From the NCBI GenBank assembly GCA_934119965.1, contig CAKOTA010000030.1:1-9831 (forward strand): 9,831 bases of DNA, in the 5' to 3' direction. Both the position numbers and the translations under genes were made by a program. Source of the DNA: an uncultured Bacilli bacterium. GTDB taxonomy: Bacteria > Bacillota_I > Bacilli_A > RF39 > UBA660. Positions 1 through 7,381 of this stretch are shown in pieces; positions within the stretch are counted from its first letter, which is position 1; every line of letters starts with the position of its first letter. The notes beneath the pieces are model-generated. The model was given only the letters and a program-made list of their open reading frames with translations. It did not search any database and was not told the DNA's origin.

Positions 1-60
1 AACCCATCCAGTTGTACTACCTATATAAAATATAAAAATAAATTTTAAAAACAAATTCAC
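1..60 (-). CDS. Possible 5' end of a leftward membrane-protein gene (partial at left edge)
   Basis: An open frame of 20 codons starts at a GTG (60-58) and runs off the left edge without a stop. An AAGGA-like ribosome site lies at 74-70, about 9 nt before the GTG. The visible peptide begins MNLFLKFIFIFYIGST and continues TGWV. A hydrophobic start followed by a G-x-x-x-GW motif suggests the first membrane helix of a polytopic protein; it vaguely recalls the CmpB/DUF1113 putative ABC-transporter membrane family (inference from a few residues). If real, it is transcribed divergently from the gene at 212. Twenty codons are too few for a firm call, and an AT-rich frame of this length can stay open by chance. 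Confidence 0.3.
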   Translation of the reverse strand, partial: MNLFLKFIFIFYIGSTTGWV

Positions 61-184
61 TATACCACATCCTTATCATAATTATAACATTTATAAATAT
101 CATATAAACTTATTTGTAAAATCAAATGTAAAATACTGACTTAATCTTAAAATTAACTAACTAGTAATTAGATTTTATAAGTAA

Positions 185-190
185 TATAAT
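185..190 (+). promoter_or_regulatory. Candidate -10 box for the 212-586 gene
   Basis: A perfect TATAAT lies 22 nt before the preferred ATG, which would give a short leader containing the AGGTGG ribosome site (201-206). No good -35 hexamer is seen at 16-18 bp spacing, and AT-rich DNA yields such boxes by chance. The rest of the 61-200 gap shows only AT-rich sequence. Confidence 0.25.
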
Positions 191-211
191 GTAAATAGAT
201 AGGTGGATTTT

Positions 212-586
212 ATGACTAGAAGTAAATTTTTAATAATACGAGATACAGTTATTTCTTTATGTATAATAATATTAAGTTTTATAGGTAAAAATGTTATTTG
301 GTTAATTAATGGAGGTTTATTTCTGATATTTAATGTATATGATTATACTTCTAAAGATGGAATTTATCTTTATGAAATAAAAACAATAAAAAATGAAAAA
401 TACATTGTTAATGGCATGATTATAAAATTTATAAATTTAATGCTTTCTATTTTGCTAATTAAGATCGGAATTTATAAAAGTAGACTAATTATAACTATAA
501 TTGGATGTATTATCTTAATTATCACAGCAATTGATATACGTTTTAAAATACCATTATTTAAATTAAAAAGAGAACTTCATCAATAA
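212..586 (+). CDS. Small multi-pass membrane protein, unknown function
   Basis: This 124-residue protein is almost wholly hydrophobic, with about four membrane-spanning segments: roughly residues 12-24, 26-44, 66-86 and 91-108. A short polar, aromatic-rich loop lies at 45-65 and a basic tail (KLKREL) ends it. A GTG in frame at 203 is possible, but AGGTGG at 201-206 would overlap that GTG and sits 5 nt before the ATG at 212, so ATG 212 is preferred. I do not recognise a family and no catalytic motif is visible. It is a single-gene unit: its TAA lies in the loop of a strong terminator, and the next gene points the other way. Small orphan membrane proteins beside ABC transporters are sometimes bacteriocin immunity proteins, but nothing here proves that. 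Confidence 0.75.
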   Translation: MTRSKFLIIRDTVISLCIIILSFIGKNVIWLINGGLFLIFNVYDYTSKDGIYLYEIKTIKNEKYIVNGMIIKFINLMLSILLIKIGIYKSRLIITIIGCIILIITAIDIRFKIPLFKLKRELHQ

Positions 587-601
587 AAGTTCTCTTTTTT
601 T
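565..601. terminator. Two-way intrinsic terminator between convergent genes
   Basis: A perfect 13 bp stem (565-577 with 587-599) closes a 9 nt loop. A-tracts on the left and T-tracts on the right mean the hairpin ends in a U-run on both strands. It should stop the rightward gene ending at 586, whose stop codon lies in the loop, and the leftward ABC operon ending at 607. Confidence 0.85.
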
Positions 602-606
602 ATTGT

Positions 607-1242
607 TTATAAGATATATCTAAAAAGTTTTAAATCAAACAAATTATAATTTAATACGAAAGAAAAGACAATTAAAATTAAATAAACATAAATGTTAAAA
701 TATAATAGCATCACAATAATTACGATAACATTTAAACAAAATATAACTTTATTGGTATTGAACAAATTAAATAAAGTATAAAGCGAACTCATAATAAATA
801 TCTTGAATATGATTGGATAAAAGTAATAATTTAATGATTTGGGCATTGAACTTTTAAAGATAAAAAATATGCAGCTATATTGAATCAAACTAATTATGAC
901 AACAAGCAAAATTCCAATTATATATTTATCTCTAATCCATTTTTTTGATTTATATCTTGATGATATATTATCATGCATTTGTAAATATTCGTAAACATAA
1001 TATATGGTGAATAGTAATACAAAATACAAATTGTTAAATAAGTACAAAAGACTTTCAGAAAAATTATACTCATTAAACATAGGATAACAAATATAATTAA
1101 GAATTATATTATGAACTTCATTTTCATCATGTAATTTTATAGAAAAGAAATACATATTAATAATTAGAAATATAAGATAAAGTATTAATACGGCTATGGA
1201 TTTTAAAATTGCTTTTTCAGCATACTTCAATTCATAATTCAT
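607..1242 (-). CDS. ABC transporter membrane subunit, third gene of a leftward operon
   Basis: This 211-residue, very hydrophobic protein has about six predicted helices: roughly residues 13-34, 65-86, 107-130, 140-161, 166-182 and 184-200. A charged cytoplasmic-looking stretch lies at 90-106 (RYKSKKWIRDK). No soluble domain or catalytic motif is visible. The start ATG (1242-1240) lies inside the 3' end of the ATPase gene (11 bp overlap), with a GGAG ribosome site about 9-10 nt upstream, so the two genes are probably translationally coupled. Position and topology suggest the second permease half of an ABC-2-like exporter, as in BcrAB/lantibiotic-immunity-type systems. That assignment rests on context, because I see no diagnostic sequence motif. 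Confidence 0.7.
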   Translation of the reverse strand: MNYELKYAEKAILKSIAVLILYLIFLIINMYFFSIKLHDENEVHNIILNYICYPMFNEYNFSESLLYLFNNLYFVLLFTIYYVYEYLQMHDNISSRYKSKKWIRDKYIIGILLVVIISLIQYSCIFFIFKSSMPKSLNYYFYPIIFKIFIMSSLYTLFNLFNTNKVIFCLNVIVIIVMLLYFNIYVYLILIVFSFVLNYNLFDLKLFRYIL

Positions 1243-1888
1243 GTTTACTTTCTCCGTTAATTAGTTTAATTGATCCATTATCAAAAAAATAAATTTGATT
1301 AGTTAACTTTATTAAGTCATCTTTTATATGAGTACTAATAATTATAAGTTTTCCTTCATTTTTCTTTTCAATTAAATAATCAATAAGTTTATTTACTGTT
1401 GCTTGGTCAATTCCATTAAAAGGCTCATCTAAAATTATAATATCAGGATTTTCCATAATAGCTTGAGCAACACCTAGTTTTTGTTTCATGCCTAGAGAAT
1501 ATTTTGAATACTTTTTATTCATTTCATTTTTTAGATTAACCAATTCAAGAATATCAATAATTTTTTTATCATCGATTTTTTTATTAATCATAGCTAAAAG
1601 TTTCAAATTTTCAAAACCTGTCATATCTGGAAAAAAAGCAGGCTTTTCTATTAGTGCTTTTAAATTCACCGGATAATCTTTAACTTTGTTAATATTTATT
1701 CCATTTACTAATATTTCTCCGTTAGAAGGAGTATAATAACCACATATAATTTTTTGTAATACACTTTTACCTGAACCATTACGACCATAAAAGCCATATA
1801 TATTACCGGACTCAAATGTTACAGAAATATTATCTAAAACATTGATATTTTTAAATGATTTACTGACATTTTTTAGTTCTATTTTCAT
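1232..1888 (-). CDS. ABC transporter ATP-binding protein, BcrA/lantibiotic-immunity type
   Basis: This 218-residue nucleotide-binding subunit is a single-domain ABC ATPase of usual length. Motifs in order: Walker A GRNGSGKS (35-42); an IEKPAFFPDMTG stretch (80-91) where the Q-loop would lie, with Glu in place of Gln, as commonly seen in BcrA-like ATPases; a relaxed signature SLGMKQKL (131-138) in place of LSGGQ; Walker B IIILDEP (150-156); H-loop His187 (STHIKDD). It should power the two neighbouring membrane subunits. AGAGGTG lies just before the ATG at 1888, within the 14 nt gap after the upstream permease gene. The substrate cannot be read from the ATPase; relatives mostly export or clear peptide antibiotics and lipids. 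Confidence 0.92.
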   Translation of the reverse strand: MKIELKNVSKSFKNINVLDNISVTFESGNIYGFYGRNGSGKSVLQKIICGYYTPSNGEILVNGININKVKDYPVNLKALIEKPAFFPDMTGFENLKLLAMINKKIDDKKIIDILELVNLKNEMNKKYSKYSLGMKQKLGVAQAIMENPDIIILDEPFNGIDQATVNKLIDYLIEKKNEGKLIIISTHIKDDLIKLTNQIYFFDNGSIKLINGESKHEL

Positions 1889-1902
1889 ATTACACCTCTT
1901 TA

Positions 1903-2802
1903 CTAATTTTCATTTTCACAATCGATTATTAACTTTTCTTTATTTTTATAGAAAAGCAATAATACTATAAAGGAAAGTATTAACACAAATAATTGAATAA
2001 ATAAGGATATAAAAATGTTATCCGTATTAAGAAAATTATATATATTTATAATATTAAAATAATAACCATTGTCACTTTTAAAAAATTTAGCGATAACCTT
2101 TATTAAAACACTTTCAAAAAATAGTTCTATAACAATTAATAAAATATAAGATTTAACAATTGCTAATAAAAAATTATGCTCTTTCCTTGAAATTAGCAAG
2201 GAAATATTGGTGTAAATTAAAGATAATATAAAAGCTTGAAAACATAAAGCACCAAAATATAAAATAGTCTTTTGATCTATAATTATATTAGAAATATTTT
2301 GACTCTTTACGAATAAACAAATTATAAAAAATATTATCGCCATCATTATAGGTAGTAATAAAGAATATCTCCAAGAGGAAAAAAATAATTTTTTTATAAT
2401 AGTTGTATATTTTTGCCTTGTTATATCGTTTAGAATTATACGATTTTTTAAATACTTAGTAATGTAGTAAGTGCTTCCTATAACTATTATAAGTATTGAG
2501 ATAAATTCATTAAAGTATGTCCTTAAAAAATCAACGATATAATTATCATAAGCATCTTTAGTATTTATAGCATACTCAGAAAAATCATTTTTTAGTATGT
2601 CTTTACAAAATAATATTTGGTTATAGGTACTATTTATTTCATCTAGGTTCTTACAATCATCAATAAGTTTTATATGCTCTTTAATTAAATTTTTTTGATC
2701 TTTATCATATTTCGTCAATGGAATAATACTCATAATACCAACCAAGATAAAAATAATTAATAAAAAAATAAAAAGTTTGTTATTTAATATTTTTCTTTTC
2801 AT
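1903..2802 (-). CDS. ABC transporter permease, first gene of the leftward operon
   Basis: Predicted 299 residues from the ATG at 2802-2800. An ATG at 2817 would add five residues but has no ribosome site. GAGGA at 2815-2811 sits 8 nt before the 2802 start, so the shorter form is preferred. One helix lies near the N-terminus (about 10-28). It is followed by a polar loop of about 70 residues, probably extracytoplasmic, then five more helices (about 99-116, 147-166, 180-205, 212-233, 262-285). This layout is that of ABC-2-type permeases with a large first loop. It lies 14 nt upstream of the ATPase gene in the same direction, so the operon order is permease, ATPase, membrane subunit. No family-specific signature is visible; the substrate is unknown. 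Confidence 0.75.
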   Translation of the reverse strand: MKRKILNNKLFIFLLIIFILVGIMSIIPLTKYDKDQKNLIKEHIKLIDDCKNLDEINSTYNQILFCKDILKNDFSEYAINTKDAYDNYIVDFLRTYFNEFISILIIVIGSTYYITKYLKNRIILNDITRQKYTTIIKKLFFSSWRYSLLLPIMMAIIFFIICLFVKSQNISNIIIDQKTILYFGALCFQAFILSLIYTNISLLISRKEHNFLLAIVKSYILLIVIELFFESVLIKVIAKFFKSDNGYYFNIINIYNFLNTDNIFISLFIQLFVLILSFIVLLLFYKNKEKLIIDCENEN

Positions 2803-2857
2803 AAAAAACATCCTCATTTTAAAAAAACTGCCTTATTCATATATATAATAACATAAA

Positions 2858-2875
2858 ATCACTATTAAACGTGAT
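2858..2875. repeat. Short inverted repeat, possible operator
   Basis: ATCAC at 2858-2862 is mirrored by GTGAT at 2871-2875 with an 8 bp spacer. It lies 56 bp upstream of the permease start on the leftward strand, where a promoter or operator is expected. Five-base arms in AT-rich DNA are weak evidence; no U-run follows, so it is not a terminator. Confidence 0.25.
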
Positions 2876-2905
2876 AACTATTTTGTAAAATAAGAGCAAA
2901 AAAAA

Positions 2906-2914
2906 TGATATAAT
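2906..2914 (+). promoter_or_regulatory. Candidate extended -10 promoter of the sigma operon
   Basis: TGATATAAT is a perfect extended -10 (TGnTATAAT). A TTGTAA at 2883-2888 could serve as -35, but its 20 bp spacing is too long, and extended -10 promoters tolerate a poor -35. It would produce an untranslated leader of about 195 nt before the sigma gene. Confidence 0.4.
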
Positions 2915-3008
2915 ACAATCAAAACAATAAACTTTTAAGATAATCACTCAAAATATAGTGAAAATATGCATTAGATAATAAGCAAATTCAATTATGAAAT
3001 ACTAAAAA

Positions 3009-3089
3009 TTTGTAACATAATTTTTTTACTTTAGAATTATTCTATTTAAATTTAATATATAATTTATATATTTTTTAATATTTTGTAAC
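3009..3089 (+). promoter_or_regulatory. Repeated TTTGTAAC elements, possible ECF -35 sites
   Basis: TTTGTAAC occurs at 3009-3016 and again at 3082-3089, 73 bp apart, both upstream of the ECF-type sigma gene. ECF -35 elements often contain an AAC core (for example TGAAAC or TGTAAC), and many ECF genes activate themselves. No matched -10 motif is shared downstream of the two copies, so autoregulation is inference. Confidence 0.25.
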
Positions 3090-3116
3090 TTTTTAAGTAT
3101 TTCAGTTGTATTTATA

Positions 3117-3584
3117 ATGAATCTAAGTTTTGATTATTTATATCATAAATATTATGATGAAATATATAAGTATATTTATAGTTATACATTAAATAAGTAT
3201 GATACAGAAGATATTATTCAAAAAACTTTCTTAAAATTATACAACAACATTTCAAAACTTAAAAATGAAGAACATGTTAAAAGATGGCTATTTACTGTAG
3301 CTAGTAATGAATGTACTAATTTTTTTAGAAGCTTTTGGAAGAAAAATATTACTAATTACAATGAATTTGATTTCACTAATACGCAGATGGATAGCAACGA
3401 AAATTATGAATTATATGAATTATTGAATAAATTAGATTATAAATATCGATTACCTTTATTTTTATTTTATTTCGAAGGTTATTCAATTAAAGACATCTCA
3501 ACAATATTAAGAAAATTTGAGAATTGTATAAAACAACGTCTAAAAAGAGGAAGAGAATTTTTAAAAATAGAAATGGAGATATGA
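3117..3584 (+). CDS. ECF-type RNA polymerase sigma factor
   Basis: At 155 residues this has the usual length of an extracytoplasmic-function sigma factor. Region 2 covers about residues 5-72: DTEDIIQKTFLKLYNN (29-44) is the core-polymerase binding part, and WLFTVASNECTNFFR (57-71) the -10 reading helix. Region 4 covers about 103-150, with GYSIKDISTIL (121-131) and the recognition helix around CIKQRLKRGREFLK (137-150). A short linker replaces regions 1 and 3. It should direct polymerase to a small regulon, including possibly its own operon and the divergent ABC operon. No Shine-Dalgarno site precedes the ATG at 3117, which is odd for this window. The frame stays open back to 3063, but no better start with a ribosome site appears. 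It ends in TGA, 1 nt before the next gene's ATG. Confidence 0.9.
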   Translation: MNLSFDYLYHKYYDEIYKYIYSYTLNKYDTEDIIQKTFLKLYNNISKLKNEEHVKRWLFTVASNECTNFFRSFWKKNITNYNEFDFTNTQMDSNENYELYELLNKLDYKYRLPLFLFYFEGYSIKDISTILRKFENCIKQRLKRGREFLKIEMEI

Positions 3585-3585
3585 A

Positions 3586-4401
3586 ATGAAAAAGAATAAT
3601 AAAAATTATAAGAAATTATTTAATAGCTTAATTATTGAAAATGAAAAGAAAGAAAAGATATATTCAAATATTTTGAATTCCAAAGAAAGAAAAGCATATT
3701 CTAAGTTTGCATATATTATACCTGCAATTATATTAGTTTTATTTACTGGAATTATATTTGCTGATGATATAAAATTTATCTTTAATTCTTTAGTAGTAAA
3801 AAAGATTGAAAAAGAAAATTCAAAGGGTGAAAAATTTAATACATTAATATATAAATCAGATTCATTAGCTGAAATTAATTATGATGCTGATTTGCTTGTT
3901 ACAGACAACACCAACAACTATAATTATTATAATATAGATAAAATAGAGAACAAATTAGGCATTACTTTTGTTAAAAATAATATGATAAAAAATAAAGAAA
4001 TGGCTCAATTAACAACTATCAAAAATGATAATAAAATCGCGTTTGCTGTTTTTAAAATAAGCAATGCTTATAATGAAACACCAGTATATTCAAATAGCAA
4101 TGAAACTCAATATGATAAAACTTCAGTTTTATGTGATATTGTTATCAGTTTAAAAACTAAATATTCAACAGATGAAAAATTAGAAAGATGGTCTAATGCC
4201 AGTGAACAAGTAAAAATTTTTGAATATTATGTTAAATCTATAAAAACTACAGCACTTATAAAAAGCTATGATGAATTAAGATCATTAAGAGAAGTATTGT
4301 TTGATTATAATAATGTAAGATATTTAATTTCATTTACGATACCAAATGATTTAGATCCAAATACTGAAGTATTAAAATTCTTAAATTCTTTATACATATA
4401 A
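3586..4401 (+). CDS. Anti-sigma-like membrane protein, partner of the ECF sigma factor
   Basis: This 271-residue protein has a basic and polar cytoplasmic N-terminus (1-41), one membrane helix (about 42-59) and a 210-residue domain outside the membrane. This is the usual plan of anti-sigma factors that hold an ECF sigma at the membrane; some Bacillota versions carry DUF4179-type outer domains, but I cannot confirm that family. The gene starts 1 nt after the sigma stop with GGAG at 3575-3578, 7 nt before ATG, so the two are cotranscribed and probably coupled. No zinc-binding H-x3-C-x2-C motif is present, so it is not a ZAS-type anti-sigma. The signal sensed by the outer domain is unknown. The TAA overlaps the first base of a strong terminator. 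Confidence 0.7.
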   Translation: MKKNNKNYKKLFNSLIIENEKKEKIYSNILNSKERKAYSKFAYIIPAIILVLFTGIIFADDIKFIFNSLVVKKIEKENSKGEKFNTLIYKSDSLAEINYDADLLVTDNTNNYNYYNIDKIENKLGITFVKNNMIKNKEMAQLTTIKNDNKIAFAVFKISNAYNETPVYSNSNETQYDKTSVLCDIVISLKTKYSTDEKLERWSNASEQVKIFEYYVKSIKTTALIKSYDELRSLREVLFDYNNVRYLISFTIPNDLDPNTEVLKFLNSLYI

Positions 4402-4440
4402 AAAAGATTACTTTTCTTGCTTTAAAAGTAATCTTTTTTT
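4401..4440. terminator. Two-way intrinsic terminator
   Basis: A perfect 15 bp stem (4401-4415 with 4424-4438) closes an 8 nt loop, with T-runs on the outgoing side of both strands. It ends the rightward sigma/anti-sigma operon and the leftward exporter operon, whose last codon is at 4450. It is the strongest hairpin in the window. Confidence 0.88.
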
Positions 4441-4449
4441 AGCTACTTT

Positions 4450-5448
4450 TTAATTTAATAAATTAAGTTTCTTTATTGTTTCATTTTGAGTATCTAATCC
4501 ATATAGTTCATTTAATTCATCTAAAGAATGATTTGTAAAATAACTTTTCAGCTTTTCTAATTTAATAGAAAATTCTACATCATAACCCATAAAAAAAGCA
4601 TTAAATAATTCCGTAACATAGTAATTTTCACTATCACTATTAAACATATCTATTTTTCCATTATACATAACACCAATTCCGCTATTAGTCGGATCTAAAA
4701 TTAAAGCATAATCTTCTCCAGGAATGTTAACCATAGTTACAGCATGATTAGGAAACGTTCTTTTTTTTATTTCTTCAAGTCCCTTACTAATCAAAGTGTC
4801 TTTATCTTTTTCTTCATCGATAAAAGGATAGTTGGGATTAATTTGCATTTCATCATCATTTTTAATCCAGTTGCCATATGAAGAATTAACACAAATCATC
4901 TTTGCATTATATTCTGGATTGATTAAATTTAATCTATATGCTAAATCGTCAGCAATATTTCGACATACACCTTTGCCATCAAGCATTTGTACTCTATAAT
5001 ATCCTATTATTTCAGGTTCTGGAGTATCATAAATCATTTCTTGGTGTTCATATTGCATCAATTTCATAAAAATTTCTAAGTCTAATAAACCTAAAAAATC
5101 AGTACTTTTTAAGTAATCATCAACATAGCTTTCATATTCTGATATTTTACCGATGTTTTCATTTCTTTCTGTAGCCTTAATATCTTTTTGAATATCATTA
5201 GGCATAGATAGAATAAAATAAGTTATGTACATTATACAAAAATATAAAACTTTGTTGAGATGTATATCAATTATTTGTTTTAAATCACTAAAATTTTTTC
5301 CACTTTCATATTCTATTTCTTGGCTGATTCTTGAACCTTCAAACAACTTATACATGCTTTTTCCATATCTTTTATATATTTCATCATAATTCTTAGATTT
5401 TAATAATTGAGATATAATTTTTATATCTTTAAATCCTATTTTTTTCAT
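4450..5448 (-). CDS. Transglutaminase/papain-like Cys-His-Asp protein linked to an ABC exporter
   Basis: Predicted 332 residues from the ATG at 5448-5446, which has AGAAGGA at 5458-5452. An upstream ATG at 5535 would give 361 residues and overlap the exporter gene by 23 bp, but it has no ribosome site and the extra 29 residues look non-conserved. In the 332-residue form, GKGVCRNIADDLAYRL holds Cys162, FPNHAVTM holds His235 and LILDPTNSG holds Asp252. The order and spacing Cys, His, Asp match the transglutaminase-like cysteine peptidase fold (known family logic; the match is by eye). A hydrophobic stretch at about 67-82 could be a buried helix or membrane anchor; no signal peptide is seen. As the last gene after the exporter, it may cleave or modify an exported peptide. 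It could equally be a hydrolase or cross-linker of the wall. Substrate unknown. Confidence 0.72.
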   Translation of the reverse strand: MKKIGFKDIKIISQLLKSKNYDEIYKRYGKSMYKLFEGSRISQEIEYESGKNFSDLKQIIDIHLNKVLYFCIMYITYFILSMPNDIQKDIKATERNENIGKISEYESYVDDYLKSTDFLGLLDLEIFMKLMQYEHQEMIYDTPEPEIIGYYRVQMLDGKGVCRNIADDLAYRLNLINPEYNAKMICVNSSYGNWIKNDDEMQINPNYPFIDEEKDKDTLISKGLEEIKKRTFPNHAVTMVNIPGEDYALILDPTNSGIGVMYNGKIDMFNSDSENYYVTELFNAFFMGYDVEFSIKLEKLKSYFTNHSLDELNELYGLDTQNETIKKLNLLN

Positions 5449-5512
5449 AAATCCTTCTTTTATTTTTATATTTTCAAAATAAGTATCAATTATACTAAAA
5501 TTCGTAAAATTA

Positions 5513-7249
5513 TTAATATTCAGATTTAATTTCATATTCGTATAATTGTTTATATGATTTGCATTTTTTTAATAATTCTTCATGGGTTCCATTGTTCTCT
5601 ATTTTACCATCTTTCATAAAGAATATTTCATCGCAATTAATAATTGTTGATAATCTATGAGCTATAATTACTATTGTATAATTATCTTTTAAATTATTAA
5701 TTGCACTTTGTATATTATTTTGAGTTTCATTATCTAAAGCACTTGTTGCTTCATCAAACAATATTATTTTTGTTTTTTGAACTAAAGCACGAGCTATTGC
5801 AAGCCTTTGTCTTTGTCCACCGGATAAAGTTACCCCGCCTTCTCCTACTATAGTATCATATTTTTCTGGAAGGCTTTCAATAAATTCATTTAAACAAGCT
5901 AAATTACATGCTTCATATATTTCCTCATCTGTAACATCAGATTTAACTAATTTTAAATTGTCTTTGATACTTAAGTTAAATATATATGGATTTTGATTTA
6001 TTATTGTTATATTTCCTCTTATAGACTCTTCATCTAATGTATTAATATCTTCACCATCAATTTTTATTAAACCACTCTGATGATTATATAACTTACATAA
6101 TAAATTAAATATTGTTGTTTTACCTTCACCACTTTTTCCAACAATTCCATATGTTTTATTTGCTTTTATCTTTAAATTCAAATTATTTAATACATTCTTT
6201 TTATTATCATAAGAAAAACATACATCTTTAAACTCAAAATTTCCTTTAACTTTATCTAAATGTTTATTTCCAAATTTTTCTTTTTTATATTTTCTATTTT
6301 CTAATATTTCAAAAACACGATTTGAAGCAATATTAAAATCTTTACATTCTTCAAGTAATAGTGAAACTCTTGTTATTAAATTATTTAATACATTCGTCTT
6401 ATAACTGTATAAAACTACACCTATAGCTACTGAAAAATACTCGTTATTAATAAATAATACTAATAAAATTATTGTAATAAATTCAAATAAATATTTAGCA
6501 GTAAAGATTATAAAATTAAATAACATATCTGTATTTCTCATATCAAAATTCAGCTTTGTTTGTTTATCTATATTATTATCTAATTCTACCATAAAACTAT
6601 TTTTTGAATATAGCATCTTTATATCTCTTGCTCCTCTAACTAATTCACTAGTTAAACCTGTTACTCTATCAAATTGCTCTTTATATATTTTCTCTTTATT
6701 ACTTACTGCTTTATTTTTAATGTAATACAAAAGCGATAATGTATTAGATGCAATAAAATAATATAAAGCCATTCTCCAATCAATAAAATATATTGCAATA
6801 AAAGAAGCAATATTTGCCAGTAATCCAGTTAATTGTCCAATTCCTACCGTAAATAATTCTGCCATTTTATCTGTATCATTTGTTAATCTGTGAATAAACA
6901 CTCCACTTGAAGTACCATCTAATGCTGTTTGTTCTAATTTTAATATTTCTCTACCTAATTTATTTTGAAGATTTCTAACTGTTCCTCTTCGATATACTTG
7001 ACTACATTTTCTTATTACAAGCATTAATATATTTCCCATCATTTGCATTATTAATAAAACAAATGACATCAATATCGCTTGATTAAATTTAGAACTAGTA
7101 AATTTAACTATAAATTTAGCAGAAATAAGTGGAATTAATACTCCCAAACATATATCAATCAAGCACATTATTGAATTTATTATTAAACATGATTTATATT
7201 CTTTACCATATTGATATACTTGTTTTAAATTTTTTATTATTTGTTTCAT
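5513..7249 (-). CDS. ABC exporter half-transporter (fused membrane and ATPase domains)
   Basis: At 578 residues this is a typical type IV (MsbA/LmrA/BmrA-like) half-transporter that works as a homo- or heterodimer in the cytoplasmic membrane. Six helices fill about residues 20-285. The ATPase domain follows from about 337: Walker A GKSGEGKTT (371-379), Q-loop Gln419, signature LSGGQRQRLAIARAL (475-489), Walker B ILFDE with Glu500, D-loop SALD (503-506), H-loop His531. All catalytic residues are intact. There is no N-terminal C39 peptidase domain, so it is not a self-processing bacteriocin exporter; the downstream Cys-His-Asp protein might supply such an activity. AAGGTG at 7263-7258, 8 nt before the ATG, supports the start. 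No second half-transporter gene is in the window, so a homodimer is likely. Multidrug or lipid export are the main alternatives. Confidence 0.93.
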   Translation of the reverse strand: MKQIIKNLKQVYQYGKEYKSCLIINSIMCLIDICLGVLIPLISAKFIVKFTSSKFNQAILMSFVLLIMQMMGNILMLVIRKCSQVYRRGTVRNLQNKLGREILKLEQTALDGTSSGVFIHRLTNDTDKMAELFTVGIGQLTGLLANIASFIAIYFIDWRMALYYFIASNTLSLLYYIKNKAVSNKEKIYKEQFDRVTGLTSELVRGARDIKMLYSKNSFMVELDNNIDKQTKLNFDMRNTDMLFNFIIFTAKYLFEFITIILLVLFINNEYFSVAIGVVLYSYKTNVLNNLITRVSLLLEECKDFNIASNRVFEILENRKYKKEKFGNKHLDKVKGNFEFKDVCFSYDNKKNVLNNLNLKIKANKTYGIVGKSGEGKTTIFNLLCKLYNHQSGLIKIDGEDINTLDEESIRGNITIINQNPYIFNLSIKDNLKLVKSDVTDEEIYEACNLACLNEFIESLPEKYDTIVGEGGVTLSGGQRQRLAIARALVQKTKIILFDEATSALDNETQNNIQSAINNLKDNYTIVIIAHRLSTIINCDEIFFMKDGKIENNGTHEELLKKCKSYKQLYEYEIKSEY

Positions 7250-7381
7250 AAATACAACACCTTGCCTTATTGTATCAAAAGAGAATAAATTTTTCTATAT
7301 TTTAATTAATAATATTTTAATTTAAATAATCAAATTTATTGTATATATTTAAAATATTTGTCTTTTTATTTTATCATTCAT

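Larger units (their letters stand above)
2818..3116. other. Divergent control region between the ABC operon and the sigma operon
   Basis: This AT-rich gap of about 300 bp has no convincing gene on either strand. It must hold the leftward promoter of the ABC operon and the rightward promoter of the sigma operon. Visible elements are an inverted repeat ATCAC/GTGAT (2858-2862 and 2871-2875), an extended -10 at 2906-2914, and two copies of TTTGTAAC (3009-3016 and 3082-3089). The leftward promoter could not be fixed, because several TA-rich hexamers compete around 2838-2852. Confidence 0.6.

Noticed and set aside
203..211. GTG at 203 as the start of the first membrane protein
   Set aside because: The AGGTGG ribosome site overlaps this codon and is correctly spaced only for the ATG at 212.
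1488..1676. Rightward 62-codon open frame inside the ABC ATPase gene
   Set aside because: It is fully antisense to the well-supported ATPase coding region, has no ribosome site and no recognisable product.
2803..2817. ATG at 2817 as the permease start
   Set aside because: It lies over the GAGGA ribosome site that serves the ATG at 2802 and has none of its own.
5449..5535. Upstream ATG at 5535 as the start of the transglutaminase-like protein
   Set aside because: No ribosome site precedes it and it overlaps the exporter gene by 23 bp, while the ATG at 5448 has AGAAGGA. Kept only as an alternative.
5513..7249. Exporter as a C39-peptidase bacteriocin transporter
   Set aside because: The protein begins directly with the membrane domain; no N-terminal Cys/His peptidase domain is present.
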